64,000 nucleotides of DNA from Colwellia sp. (GCF_013214175.1 NZ_JABSPA010000005.1:62001-126000), one strand, 5' to 3'; shown: positions 55,125-64,000, counted from the stretch's first letter. Notes: generated by a model from the letters alone, not told the origin. Program-made: numbers and translations.

Positions 55125-55814
55125 ATGAATATCATTGAAAAAATAAAAACTTCACTACTAACCATATCGATACTGTTTCTCAGCGGCTGCGTAGCGCCAA
55201 CTTACGTAACAAAAGGGGAAGAATTCCCTAAAATGTACCAAGAAAAGCCTCGCTCATTGTTAGTTATGCCACCAATAAACCTAAGTACTGATGCCGAAGC
55301 AAAAGATTATTATTCCACGACAGTTGAAATGCCTATTGCTTTACATGGTTATTATACCTTTCCTTATCAACTTACTGCTGATGTATTAAGACAACAAGGC
55401 ATTTATGATAGTGAGCTAGTTTATGATGTACCGCTAAATAAGTTTCATGAATACTTTGGCGCGGATGCAGTACTATTTACAAAAATTGTTAATTGGGATA
55501 CTTCATATACTGTCTTAGCCTCAACGTTAACGGTTTCTATCGATGCAGAGATCAAATCAACCAAAACCTCTGAGATTTTATGGCAATATAATGGAACGGT
55601 TGTTATTGATTTATCTGTAAATGGTGGCGGAGGAATAGCTGGTTTACTCGTTAGCGCAATAGCAACAGCAATCAATACCGCAGCAGCTGATTATACGACT
55701 TATGCTAAACAAGCAAATGGACGGTTTATTGGTAGTATGCCTGTTGGGCCATATCATCCAATGTACATGAAAGATCAACAAATTAAACTGTTAAAACAAA
55801 GTAGCAACGACTAA
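55125..55814 (+). CDS. DUF799 (GNA1162-type) lipoprotein
   Basis: The 229-residue protein has a lipoprotein signal (LFLSGCVAP, Cys near 22) and the DUF799 body: RSLLVMPPINLSTDAEAKDYY, PIALHGYYTFP, FHEYFGADAVLFTKIVNWD. The crystallised neisserial homologue GNA1162 resembles TolB N-terminal domains, and the family is thought to help assemble secretion or surface complexes. It ends the operon and is followed by a hairpin at 55833. Confidence 0.85.
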   Translation: MNIIEKIKTSLLTISILFLSGCVAPTYVTKGEEFPKMYQEKPRSLLVMPPINLSTDAEAKDYYSTTVEMPIALHGYYTFPYQLTADVLRQQGIYDSELVYDVPLNKFHEYFGADAVLFTKIVNWDTSYTVLASTLTVSIDAEIKSTKTSEILWQYNGTVVIDLSVNGGGGIAGLLVSAIATAINTAAADYTTYAKQANGRFIGSMPVGPYHPMYMKDQQIKLLKQSSND

Positions 55815-55832
55815 ATCGGTTAAAATACTCTT

Positions 55833-55866
55833 AGTGGGCTTTTCGTGGTTCGAAAAGTCCACTTTG
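55833..55866 (+). terminator. Terminator-like hairpin of the lipoprotein operon
   Basis: AGTGGGCTTTTCG pairs with CGAAAAGTCCACT (one G-U) around TGGTT, followed by TTGTT. The next 220 bases hold nothing recognised. Confidence 0.7.
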
Positions 55867-56094
55867 TTGATTAGATAAATGGACAAAATACAGTTAATCC
55901 AATTTCAATTTACTTCACATTTTTGTCCGCTATTATTCACAACCTAATTCGACAGTTTACAGATACAAAATCTAATCATAAACAGTGATTGACACTGGTA
56001 ACCTAATGTCGGCTCAGTGGTAATTACTGACCATTACAGTTCACACTTGTTGATCAACAATATTCAACAGTCTGCGAAGTTATTCAGCCTAATA

Positions 56095-56131
56095 CAAAAA
56101 AGCATCACCATGAGTACCCCGCGGTGATGCT
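56095..56131 (-). terminator. Rho-independent terminator of the XRE/membrane pair
   Basis: On the minus strand AGCATCACC pairs with GGTGATGCT around 13 bases, followed by a run of six Ts. It lies 27 bases after the XRE stop codon. Confidence 0.8.
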
Positions 56132-56157
56132 AACTTTCTAAATAAAGTTTATTGTAT

Positions 56158-56403
56158 TTAATCTTTATTGATTTCACTATCATTGGCTTGCCACTGAAAT
56201 AACTCATCAAGTGGTGTAGCAAAGATATCAGTTAAACAAAAAGCTACTTCTAATGACGGTGAATACTTACCCGCTTCAATAGCCGCAATTGTTTGCCGAG
56301 TTACCCCTAAAGCTTTGGCTAGCTCTTGCTGAGTCATCTCATCTTTTTCAAAGCGTTTTTTTCTTAACTGATTACTAATAATACCTTTTGGTTTTTTAGT
56401 CAT
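56158..56403 (-). CDS. Small XRE-family transcriptional regulator
   Basis: The 81-residue protein is essentially a single Cro/C1 helix-turn-helix: [40 protein letters not shown]. Regulators of this length are often coupled with small membrane proteins and act as repressors of them. The preceding gene on this strand is such a membrane protein. AAGGG lies about eight bases before the ATG and overlaps the edge of a 13-bp repeat array. Confidence 0.88.
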   Translation of the reverse strand: MTKKPKGIISNQLRKKRFEKDEMTQQELAKALGVTRQTIAAIEAGKYSPSLEVAFCLTDIFATPLDELFQWQANDSEINKD

Positions 56404-56414
56404 GTCTTTTACCC

Positions 56415-56510
56415 TTAACTACTCACACTTACTATTTACGTTAACTATTCACATTAACGATTCAAATTAACTACTCAGGTTAACTTCTAAAATTAATTTC
56501 TAAAGTTAAC
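56415..56510. repeat. 13-bp tandem repeats between membrane protein and XRE genes
   Basis: Seven consecutive 13-base units plus a partial one, most beginning TTAAC: TTAACTACTCACA, CTTACTATTTACG, TTAACTATTCACA, TTAACGATTCAAA, TTAACTACTCAGG, TTAACTTCTAAAA, TTAATTTCTAAAG, TTAAC. The period is exact and the sequences have diverged. The array fills the whole 119-base gap between the two genes. Confidence 0.8.
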
Positions 56511-56522
56511 TAAGCCCTGCAA

Positions 56523-57008
56523 CTAAGCCGCTTTACGGTAGCGATAAATTTGTGTAGCCCGTGCAACAAACTCAACCCATAAGCCTGAAAACATCAGACC
56601 ATGAATGATAAAGTCGATAGGTGGCACGTTACTAAAAAAGGGATAATTAATAATAACCCCTTGGCAAAATACATGTACAAGTAATATAGCAATACAAGTA
56701 CTCAGGTTAAAATAGGCCCAAGTGGTCGTTTTCGCCTCAATGAGCTCATCTCTTTCGTCAACCAAAGAGATGTCTTCATCATCGCCGGTGATTTTTTTAA
56801 TCACAGCTAATGCTATAAAGGCTATTACTACAAAAATAGTGCTAACAATTATTGTTTCTACCCATAAACCAACAACTTGTTCTGCGTGGCTCGAAAAAGT
56901 CCCCTCGAGTTGCATCAAACCCGTACCATAATACCAAGCAATGAATACAGTAAAAATCACACTAATCCATGCTGTTTGTTCACTAAAATTACTATTTTTT
57001 AAAATCAT
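56523..57008 (-). CDS. Four-helix membrane protein paired with XRE regulator
   Basis: The 161-residue protein has helices at about 12-30, 46-70, 95-117 and 128-148, with a cytoplasmic loop KKITGDDEDISLVDERDELIEAKTT between helices two and three. The VDERDE pattern and XRE neighbour resemble DUF2178-like proteins of XRE/membrane pairs in other bacteria, for which no function is established. AGGAAGG lies six bases before the ATG. It is the first gene of the pair. Confidence 0.7.
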   Translation of the reverse strand: MILKNSNFSEQTAWISVIFTVFIAWYYGTGLMQLEGTFSSHAEQVVGLWVETIIVSTIFVVIAFIALAVIKKITGDDEDISLVDERDELIEAKTTTWAYFNLSTCIAILLVHVFCQGVIINYPFFSNVPPIDFIIHGLMFSGLWVEFVARATQIYRYRKAA

Positions 57009-57197
57009 ATATTACCTTCCTGGGTTTTAAATGTTAAATAAACTTAACACAAGGTAATACCCAGCCGACTCTATGTCAAATATTATTAACATTGTGTTTA
57101 TTTAAATTAACATGACTAACTCAGTCGTTAAAGAAGGTTTTGCTAAAAAAATTTTACTATACTTAACGAATCCGCCCTTAACTGATAGGTAAGGATC

Positions 57198-59645
57198 ATG
57201 CATTTTGAAACTGGTATGTTGGTGCTGGTATTTGTGGTGCTATCACTAATAATTGGTGCCATCACCCGTGATGCACTAAAGAATACTCCCATCCCCTATT
57301 CGGTTGCACTACTGGTCATTGGCTTGGCACTAGGTTTGATCCAACGTAGTGGCGTCTTCCAGCAATATATACCTTTGATGGATGCTACCGTTTTAATGGT
57401 CGCCGACGTCGACCCTCACTTAATCTTATGGCTCTTCTTGCCTATTCTTATTTTTGAAAGCGCCTTTGCCATGGAAGTACATTTATTTCGGCGGATATTT
57501 GGGCAAATTGCGCTATTGGCCGTGCCCGGATTAATGGTGGCAACCTTGTTAACTGCGGTACTAGCAAAATATGCCTTTCCTTGGGATTGGAGTTGGCCAT
57601 TATGTTTTATGTTTGGTGCTCTTATTAGTGCGACAGATCCCGTTGCTGTGGTGGCATTACTAAAAGAATTAAGCTCACGGAAACGACTAGAAACGTTAAT
57701 TGAAGGTGAGTCTTTATTTAACGATGGCACAGCAATTGTCTTTTTTATGCTATTTCTTTCTATGGTGGTAAGCCCTACCGAAGCGAGCATAAATCCGGCA
57801 CTAATCGCCTGGGATTTTTTGCGGGTAGTATTTATTGGCGGCTTTATCGGCGCGGCCTTTGGTCTTATTGTTATTCATTGGATTGGCCGAGTATTCAACG
57901 ATCCTATGATTGAAATTACTCTTTCTATCGTGGTCTCATACTTAGCCTTTATGGTCGCCGAAGCATTACATGTTTCCGGTGTAGTGGCGGTGGTGGTATT
58001 AGCGTTAATGTTTGCTAGCTTAGGCCGTACTAAAATATCTCCTGAGGTCAGTGGCTTTTTACATCATTTTTGGGAAATGATGGCCCATATAGCCAATACC
58101 ATTATCTTTCTCTTGGTTGGCACACTCATCGCCGGCAGAGTGCAACTAGATAACAGCCAAATGTGGTTTACTCTGCTAATTTTATATATCAGCATACAGC
58201 TTATTCGCAGCTTTTCAGTCGCCTTGTTTATGCCGCTACTTAAACGTATTGGCATTGGCATTACCCGTGAAAAAGCTATTGTACTGGTTTGGGGCGGTTT
58301 ACGCGGCGCGGTATCATTAGCTTTGGCACTTACTGTTGCCCAAAATGAACTTATCCCTAGAGAAATTGGCGACCAAATTCTGTTTTTATGCGCCGGAATT
58401 GTTGTACTCACCATGTTACTTAATGGTGGCAGCATGGGCTGGTTACTGAAAAAATTAGCGCTGAATCGTTTACCCGAAGCCAAACAAGCCACCGTTGATA
58501 AAGCGGGGGGCGAGGTGAATAAAACCTTATCTGCTATTTTACCCGAGATGATGGCCGATGAGTTTTTAAAAGGCGCTAACTGGCCACAAGTAAAGAAAAT
58601 TTCCGGTATTCACGCGGTCAGTAGACAAACCCAAGTGGAGCAAATCAGTGAAGAAGAATTGGTCACCGCCTATCAACGGCGCTTACTCGAAACAGAGCGC
58701 AAACATTATTGGACTCAATTTGAACAAGGCACCTTGGGTGAAGGGGCAACGAACAAACTGGTATCCTCGGTTGAACATGCCTTAGATGGCACACCCACCA
58801 TAGCTCCACGTTCTGAGCTAGAAAATTTGTGGCAAACGCCGCCACTGTTAAATGCTTTAAAGAATATTAAATCAATGAAGAAATTCGCCTTAAAACTCAG
58901 CTTTAATCGCTTATCATTAAGTTATGAAGTTGCTCGAGGTTTTATTCAGGCCCAAAGCGAACTTAAATCCCATGTTGATGAGTTAGCACCTAACGATAAA
59001 GCCGCAGAAGCCGTGCATATTATGGTAGAGGACAACAAAAAAACCACACTGTGTTATATCGCCAGCTTACGTGAAGCCTTTCCTGAGATCATCCATAGCT
59101 TAGAAACTTACTCAGCTTGTCGGTTACTCTTGTATAGAGAACGAGCGGTTATCTCGCAGCAGCTTAAACAAGCGGTACTTGATAAACCCGAAGCAGAACG
59201 CATGATCATGGCGGTGGAGAAGCGCATGGCGGCACTCAATAAAGCGCCAAATATCGAAAACTCAGCTTCTGGTGAACAGTTAATGAAACAACTCGCTTGG
59301 TTACAAGAGCTACCTAAAAGTACCCAAGAAAAAGTGAACAGCATTATGCAACACAGTATTTATAATCCCAATGAAGAAATAGCTAAGGCGGGTAAGGCTT
59401 TTTCTGCCTTAGGTATAATCACCCGAGGTACTGTCGAATTAGTACGCGAGCAAGATGGTAAAACAATTACCAGTGTCTTAGGTGCAGGTGAAACATTAAG
59501 TGCTGTATCGTTACTATCGGGATTTTCTGCCGAGAGTATTACCGCGACCTCTTTGGTGGATATTATCTGGTTACCCGGGGAAAAAATAAAACCTATCTTA
59601 GCCAGTGAGCCCGAACTATCACAAGCTATCGGTAAAATGATGTAA
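57198..59645 (+). CDS. NhaP-type Na+/H+ antiporter with C-terminal cyclic-nucleotide-binding-like domain
   Basis: The 815-residue protein has a 12-13 helix CPA1 antiporter domain (about 1-420) with the ion-binding ATDPVAVVALL and GESLFNDGTAIVFF segments and LVWGGLRGAVSLALAL. A long helical cytoplasmic region follows (about 440-690). The last 110 residues look like a cyclic-nucleotide-binding fold (SIMQHSIYNPNEEIAKAG, ALGIITRGTVELVRE, GAGETLSAVSLLSG), though the phosphate-binding Arg-Ala pair is not clear. It should exchange sodium or potassium for protons in a marine cell. The layout resembles plant SOS1 and related bacterial antiporters. Confidence 0.88.
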   Translation: MHFETGMLVLVFVVLSLIIGAITRDALKNTPIPYSVALLVIGLALGLIQRSGVFQQYIPLMDATVLMVADVDPHLILWLFLPILIFESAFAMEVHLFRRIFGQIALLAVPGLMVATLLTAVLAKYAFPWDWSWPLCFMFGALISATDPVAVVALLKELSSRKRLETLIEGESLFNDGTAIVFFMLFLSMVVSPTEASINPALIAWDFLRVVFIGGFIGAAFGLIVIHWIGRVFNDPMIEITLSIVVSYLAFMVAEALHVSGVVAVVVLALMFASLGRTKISPEVSGFLHHFWEMMAHIANTIIFLLVGTLIAGRVQLDNSQMWFTLLILYISIQLIRSFSVALFMPLLKRIGIGITREKAIVLVWGGLRGAVSLALALTVAQNELIPREIGDQILFLCAGIVVLTMLLNGGSMGWLLKKLALNRLPEAKQATVDKAGGEVNKTLSAILPEMMADEFLKGANWPQVKKISGIHAVSRQTQVEQISEEELVTAYQRRLLETERKHYWTQFEQGTLGEGATNKLVSSVEHALDGTPTIAPRSELENLWQTPPLLNALKNIKSMKKFALKLSFNRLSLSYEVARGFIQAQSELKSHVDELAPNDKAAEAVHIMVEDNKKTTLCYIASLREAFPEIIHSLETYSACRLLLYRERAVISQQLKQAVLDKPEAERMIMAVEKRMAALNKAPNIENSASGEQLMKQLAWLQELPKSTQEKVNSIMQHSIYNPNEEIAKAGKAFSALGIITRGTVELVREQDGKTITSVLGAGETLSAVSLLSGFSAESITATSLVDIIWLPGEKIKPILASEPELSQAIGKMM

Positions 59646-59675
59646 TAGTGTTGAGATAAACCCTATATACGATTT

Positions 59676-61244
59676 TTACAATTGAGATTCAATGGGAAGA
59701 ATTGAATACAGGTTTAAATTAAAACGTCGCCACCAACTAGTTTCTGGTTGAACGTCATGGACAATCACGTCATCATCAATAGTCTCTAGCCAAACCACCG
59801 CATCATTTTTTAAAGTGACTTGATAAGCCGATGCCTTGAGATTTTTATCAAATAATTCTGTCGCTATATAGGCTGCCATCGCTGGTATTTCACATACTAC
59901 GCCCAACTCAGTGTTGATATTGGCTGATCTAGGATCGAAGTTAAATGAGCCGATATAGACTTCTTTACGATCAAAAATATAGGTTTTTGCATGCAGCGCA
60001 CTTTTGGCTTCGGCGCTGCGACTTAACGAACGACTGGCCTTAGATTTTGCCTTGGGTTTAAGCTCATATAACTCAACGCCACCTTTGAGTAAGTTATAGC
60101 GCTGACGGGCATAACCTGATTGCGCCATAATGCCATCGGTAGAGGCGAGTGAGTTAGTGATCACTCTAACGCTAATGCCCTGTTCAACTAAAGCGACTAA
60201 ATGTTTAGTACCTTTATCGCCGGGAACAAAATAAGGTGATATCAGCTCTAGGCTATGTTCAATTTTATTAGCGTGTGAGCGTAGCAGAGTAATCAAATAA
60301 GTGGTTTCAAGCTCAGACTTACCTAAAGTTTTATCCGGGCTATCATAAATAACATGTGCCTTACCGCGGTAAATTAACTGTTCATTATCTCCAGCCAAGC
60401 CACTTTCAATGCGTTTATACATTGCCGTGTTTCTTAGGTCTTGGACATAATCAGAGTCCTGCACAGATAAAACATAAGCAGACAGCGCTTGTCTCACTTG
60501 TGCTAAAGCATCTTTATGAGATTTATGATCATCAAAAATATAACCAGGAATAGCGAAGGGACTATTAAAGTAAATATCAAATTGCTCGTTCACTTCCGCG
60601 ACGACAGGACCCACAGCCACTATATCAAGGTCGGCATAATTGCTTCTGACATTAGCGGAAAAGTAGCTCTCTTCAATGTTACGACCACCCACTATGGTGT
60701 ATTGACTATCAACCGTAAATGACTTGTTATGCATACGTCGGTTAATACGCGCAGTATCAGCCAATGCGGCTGGAGCTTTATAGCCGCTCGATGAAAAAGG
60801 GTTATAAATTCGTACATCAATTAGCTCATGGTGATCCATGGCGAATAGTATGGCTTTTGTTTCACTATCAATGTTCAAATCATCTAATAACAAGCGAACC
60901 CGTACACCTTTATCAGCAAGCTCTATCATTTTATCCATCAGTAATTTACCAATGATATCGGCCTTCCAGATAAAGTATTGCACATCCACCGAGCGCTCAG
61001 CTTTCGACAGTAAAGCCATACGTGTTAAAAAAGCGTCGGTACCCTCGCTAATTAAGTACATAGCAGAGTTTTCGCTATCATCTATTTGAATATTACTGGC
61101 GGTTTTACCCAGCCAAGTTTGTTCGGTATCGCTATAGGCGTGACTGGCTACTTGCTCAAAATCTGTTGGCAACATCGAGCAAGCGGACAAGGATACAACA
61201 AAGAAAAAATAGCAAAGAGGCTGGTAAACACGCTTGAATGACAT
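59676..61244 (-). CDS. Phospholipase D-family lipoprotein, ClsC-like
   Basis: The 522-residue protein has a lipoprotein-like signal (VVSLSACSM, Cys near 22) and two HKD motifs: MHNKSFTVD (His172, Lys174, Asp179) and LHAKTYIFD (near 415), each followed by GG/GSFNFDPRS-type Asn and Ser/Arg residues. Two HKD sites make a complete phospholipase D fold. E. coli ClsC of this group makes cardiolipin from phosphatidylglycerol and phosphatidylethanolamine with YmdB. Here there is no ymdB beside it, so substrate is inferred. It converges on the antiporter gene with a gap of 30 bases. Confidence 0.85.
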   Translation of the reverse strand: MSFKRVYQPLCYFFFVVSLSACSMLPTDFEQVASHAYSDTEQTWLGKTASNIQIDDSENSAMYLISEGTDAFLTRMALLSKAERSVDVQYFIWKADIIGKLLMDKMIELADKGVRVRLLLDDLNIDSETKAILFAMDHHELIDVRIYNPFSSSGYKAPAALADTARINRRMHNKSFTVDSQYTIVGGRNIEESYFSANVRSNYADLDIVAVGPVVAEVNEQFDIYFNSPFAIPGYIFDDHKSHKDALAQVRQALSAYVLSVQDSDYVQDLRNTAMYKRIESGLAGDNEQLIYRGKAHVIYDSPDKTLGKSELETTYLITLLRSHANKIEHSLELISPYFVPGDKGTKHLVALVEQGISVRVITNSLASTDGIMAQSGYARQRYNLLKGGVELYELKPKAKSKASRSLSRSAEAKSALHAKTYIFDRKEVYIGSFNFDPRSANINTELGVVCEIPAMAAYIATELFDKNLKASAYQVTLKNDAVVWLETIDDDVIVHDVQPETSWWRRFNLNLYSILPIESQL

Positions 61245-61338
61245 TAATTTATCCTTAAAAATTGAGGGGCTTAGCCCTGACCAACATGCTTACTTTAATC
61301 CTCGACTAGTTTTATTTCTACAATTTTTTTCCCTATGC

Positions 61339-62097
61339 CTATGCCGAAACATATTTAATTAACATGGCAAAACACATAAATACCACTAGATAGCGTAAAT
61401 AGTTAACCGGTATTTTGAATAAACAATGTGAACCTAACCAAGCACCGATAAACTGCCCGACCATCATGACCATACCTGCCAGCCAAATCACATGGCCGGC
61501 AAATAGAAATACGATAAGTGAAGCTATATTGGTGGAGAAATTAAGTGTTTTTGCAATAGCGGTAGCTTCAAGAAACTTCTGCCCACGTAATGCTCGCCCT
61601 GCAAGAGTGAAAAATGAACCGGTACCAGGGCCAAAGATACCGTCGTAACAGCCAATAATCGGTACAACAAATCTTTTATAACTCGCAGATGAGACTTTTG
61701 CCGGTTTGTTATCTTCATCAATCGTCGGCGTAAATAAAAAATAAAAACCAATGATGGTAATAACGATAGGAATAACAGCCGTCAGCATTTCTGCATCAAT
61801 AAACTGAATGATTACTGTGCCAATGGCAGAGCCAATAAAAGCAGAGAGCATTAGATGTTTCACCTGATGCCAACGTACTCGCCTACCTCGTAACATCATC
61901 AAGCTGGCAGTACCCGTGCCCATACTTGATTGCAGTTTATTAGTTGCCAGCGCAGCTAAAGGCGGCATGCCACTCATCATTAGCGCCGGCAAGGTTAATA
62001 AGCCGCCGCCGCCCGCTAAGGTATCGAGAAAACCGGCAACAATGGCGATGGTAAATAAAAATAAGGCTATTTCAATAGTTAAGCTGGCAAACTCCAC
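61339..62097 (-). CDS. TauE/SafE-family anion permease
   Basis: The protein is about 252 residues with seven to eight helices and the family motifs GFLDTLAGGGGLLTLPALM near the N-terminus and YDGIFGPGTGSFF in the second half, which are the inverted-repeat substrate sites. TauE/SafE proteins export sulfite, sulfoacetate or similar anions. The frame can be extended to a TTG at 62121, but GTG 62097 has AGAGGA a suitable distance upstream and starts at EFASLTIEIAL. No sulfur genes lie nearby. Confidence 0.85.
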   Translation of the reverse strand: MEFASLTIEIALFLFTIAIVAGFLDTLAGGGGLLTLPALMMSGMPPLAALATNKLQSSMGTGTASLMMLRGRRVRWHQVKHLMLSAFIGSAIGTVIIQFIDAEMLTAVIPIVITIIGFYFLFTPTIDEDNKPAKVSSASYKRFVVPIIGCYDGIFGPGTGSFFTLAGRALRGQKFLEATAIAKTLNFSTNIASLIVFLFAGHVIWLAGMVMMVGQFIGAWLGSHCLFKIPVNYLRYLVVFMCFAMLIKYVSA

Positions 62098-62330
62098 AAC
62101 ACTTCCTCTAATTTTCAACAATGACTAGAACAGTACCTAAAACAACAGTGCCTATAACACTAATATCTATTGCGATAATACTGTATCAACAAATTGCCGA
62201 AGACTTTAAGCAAGTACTGATGAATTAGCAAGCCATCACCATCAATAATCGATTTCAACAGAAGAAAAGATAAAGCTGCTTTTAGGTGCTAGATGTTAGC
62301 TATTAGATGTTTGGCATTCAGTGTTAAGGC

Positions 62331-62660
62331 TTAGCTAATAAAGATACTAATGCTCGCCATTAATGACATAACAATGGCTAATTTCGGCACTATTTTCGCT
62401 CGGTAGGTTAAAAGTAATGTCAGTAATAAAATCGCTATGGTGAGTGCACCAAATAGCAGTGCTGGCCCAATAGACCAACCATATAGTTCGACACTTAAAT
62501 AGGCAGTGAAAGACAACAGTAACCAAGCCAAAGGTCTGAAAAAACGTACCGCAAGAATAGAAACCTCATGCACTATCACTTGCTCCCTATGTTTTGTCAT
62601 CGCTAAACAAAACAGCACCATAGCAATGAAGCATAAACTGGTTAGTACTAACATTAGCAC
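62331..62660 (-). CDS. DUF3325 membrane protein
   Basis: The 109-residue protein has three to four helices and the DUF3325 pattern CLAMTKHREQV, RPLAWLLLSFTAYLSVE, WSIGPALLFGALTIAILLLTLLLTYRAK. It overlaps the end of the PepSY gene by seven bases, so it is translated with it. DUF3325 proteins accompany PepSY reductases in siderophore loci. Confidence 0.82.
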   Translation of the reverse strand: MLMLVLTSLCFIAMVLFCLAMTKHREQVIVHEVSILAVRFFRPLAWLLLSFTAYLSVELYGWSIGPALLFGALTIAILLLTLLLTYRAKIVPKLAIVMSLMASISIFIS

Positions 62661-64000
62661 TTTTCCTTATTCACTTGCTGCAACGACAATAGGCTTTCAT
62701 TCGCTGCTAGTACTGGCGGCTTATTCTGCTGAACTCTTTGTTTACTTGATTGTTTACTGGAACGTTTGCTTGCTTGCAAGACTTTGACTTTATAGGCAGC
62801 AAATGCAAAACAACCACCAACGACCAGAAAGGTTAAATCAAAGCCGGCGAAGTTCCAGTCTTGCTGAGGCAAACTATTAGCTAAATGTTTATCTGTAGTT
62901 AGTGCATTCACTAGCGGTAAAGTCAGGTAAACCAGCGCCGCCAATGTTAATTGCTCAGGCCAAGCTTTAGCCGCAGGGCGAAACGCTGGATAAATTAATA
63001 ATATTGCCCAGCTAATGAACATCACGTGAGCTTCCCAGGCAGCGCGCTCAACCATATCAAGGGGTAATAGACGATTGGCATAAAAGTACATAGCAATGGC
63101 AATAGGTAAACCAACAATGGTGCCAATATTTAACTGCTCAACCAATCGATAACCAAAATCAGGGCCATTAGACTTTTTCATTTGTTGGGGTTTACGTTTG
63201 GTGGTCCAAAGAATTAACCCCGAGGCAATCATCGCCGTGCCAATAAGACCAGTGAAGAAATATATCCAGCGAGCTAATGGGCCAGCAAACTGCCCTTCAT
63301 GCAAAGAGAAGAAGCCATTGTGAATCATACCTGCGCCAGTATACTCTTTAGCTTGCTGCGCTATAACTTCGCCAGTAACAGCGTTTATCATGACTTCATC
63401 GGCAGGATTATAAGTAATGTCGGTTTCATGACGAACAAACAACACTTGAGCATTAATATCGTTAGCGGAAAAAATTTCTATATAATTGAGTTTATGTCCT
63501 GGCCATACCTGTTTTACTTGCTGATATAGCACTGAAACATCCAACATTTCAGCTGGTTGGTTTGCCTTTTCTAAATGGGCGATACGCGGATATATCTCTT
63601 TGCGCATTTCCCTATATTCATCATCATTGGTTTGTAAGTTGGTACTTAGCGCCATGTAAGTAAAGAGGAAGAATAGCAAACCGCTATAGGTGATCATAAA
63701 GTGAAATGGTAGTGCTATAACGCTTAAGACATTGTGAATGTCTAACCAACCGGGCAAACCCTTTTTCGCTCTAAAGGTAAAAAAATCGCTGAAGATTTTC
63801 TTATGAATAACTACGCCAGTAATAACCGCAAGCAACATTAACATGCTACAAAATCCAACAATCCAATAACTAATATCAGTTGATAAATAGTGCAAACGAT
63901 AGTGCATGCGATACAGTAATCGGCCGCCATCCGTTGCTCTACTTGCAACTTTATCACCAGTCGCAATATCCAGAACTTTTATCTTATATTGACCCCGTTT
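62654..64000 (-). CDS. PepSY-associated inner-membrane protein, second copy, 5' part outside window
   Basis: The frame continues to the right edge; the last ATG in the window (63907) lies inside the conserved RMHYRLHYL segment and is not the start. The visible part has helices near the start (SYWIVGFCSMLMLLAVI), PepSY-TM motifs VVIHKKIFSDFF and LDIHNVLSVIALPFHFMITYSGL, a periplasmic PepSY-like region, and C-terminal helices. It ends in a Lys/Ser/Gln-rich tail (SKRSSKQSSKQRVQQNK). Together with DUF3325 it makes a second iron-reductase-type operon. Confidence 0.85.
   Translation of the reverse strand, partial: KRGQYKIKVLDIATGDKVASRATDGGRLLYRMHYRLHYLSTDISYWIVGFCSMLMLLAVITGVVIHKKIFSDFFTFRAKKGLPGWLDIHNVLSVIALPFHFMITYSGLLFFLFTYMALSTNLQTNDDEYREMRKEIYPRIAHLEKANQPAEMLDVSVLYQQVKQVWPGHKLNYIEIFSANDINAQVLFVRHETDITYNPADEVMINAVTGEVIAQQAKEYTGAGMIHNGFFSLHEGQFAGPLARWIYFFTGLIGTAMIASGLILWTTKRKPQQMKKSNGPDFGYRLVEQLNIGTIVGLPIAIAMYFYANRLLPLDMVERAAWEAHVMFISWAILLIYPAFRPAAKAWPEQLTLAALVYLTLPLVNALTTDKHLANSLPQQDWNFAGFDLTFLVVGGCFAFAAYKVKVLQASKRSSKQSSKQRVQQNKPPVLAANESLLSLQQVNKEKC

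Noticed and set aside
56415..56510. CRISPR-like array
   Set aside because: Units are only 13 bases, contiguous without spacers, and no cas genes are near.
1..64000. tRNA, rRNA, prophage or integron
   Set aside because: No cloverleaf, rRNA segment, integrase or phage structural gene was recognised on either strand.

Overview
The window looks like chromosome from a psychrotolerant marine gammaproteobacterium of the Alteromonadales, most like Colwellia. This rests on several things: AT-rich DNA, protein signatures close to Colwellia/Shewanella, engB divergent from a cytochrome c4 gene, many TonB-dependent receptors, and a short element with ATACCAATTGAA ends of a kind I recall as common in that group. 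The species call is inference. No rRNA, tRNA, CRISPR array, phage or complete insertion sequence was recognised.

Layout. 1-7 kb: the end of an RND efflux adaptor and its pump, an HDOD protein, a metallo-beta-lactamase-fold hydrolase and two small genes. 7.1-7.35 kb is a run of hairpins ending in a U-tract, a candidate small RNA. 7.6-11.4 kb: an MsbA-like ABC exporter, engB, and an unusual three-haem cytochrome c4-type protein. 11.6-16 kb: an envelope lipid-transport operon with a split PqiA/LetA-type pair and an MCE protein in which I count eight MCE repeats. 16.1-20.7 kb: a molybdenum hydroxylase operon (XdhC, MocA-like transferase, [2Fe-2S] subunit, Tat-exported catalytic subunit). 20.9-22.7 kb: a chemoreceptor.

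22.8-30.4 kb is a coherent stress-type module: a membrane-bound XRE regulator, a LolD/YbbA-like ABC ATPase with its permease, an exported DJ-1/PfpI protein, and an OmpR-type regulator/kinase pair. The ABC operon and the PfpI-regulator-kinase operon share 11-bp-period TTTCACA direct repeats upstream, which suggests one regulon. 30.6-36.8 kb: a second two-component pair, then a Fur-box promoter, a long leader with a large hairpin, a TonB-dependent siderophore receptor and a TPR-sulfotransferase. 37-38 kb: a methylenetetrahydrofolate-reductase-like protein.

38.1-42.5 kb is the other attractive module: a PAS-sigma54 activator flanked by copies of a CACGATATATCGTG palindrome, followed by a sigma54-like promoter and ccoG-norE-norF-like genes. 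A MITE-like element sits between one palindrome and the activator gene. 42.6-50.9 kb is an iron/TonB region: a Fur-type promoter, a small periplasmic protein, two tandem paralogous TonB receptors (the first a pseudogene that has lost its start and carries an in-frame TAA), and a divergent Fur-box operon for a PepSY membrane protein plus two small membrane proteins.

51.2-64 kb: two small membrane-protein genes (DUF6326/DUF4386 types), a frameshifted small membrane gene, a four-gene outer-membrane lipoprotein operon (CsgG-like, PEGA-like, DUF4810, DUF799), an XRE/membrane-protein pair separated by a 13-bp tandem repeat, an NhaP-type antiporter with a C-terminal cyclic-nucleotide-binding-like domain, a phospholipase D-family lipoprotein, a TauE/SafE permease, and a second PepSY/DUF3325 operon cut by the window end. 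Overall the region handles envelope maintenance, iron uptake and respiratory or nitrosative stress.
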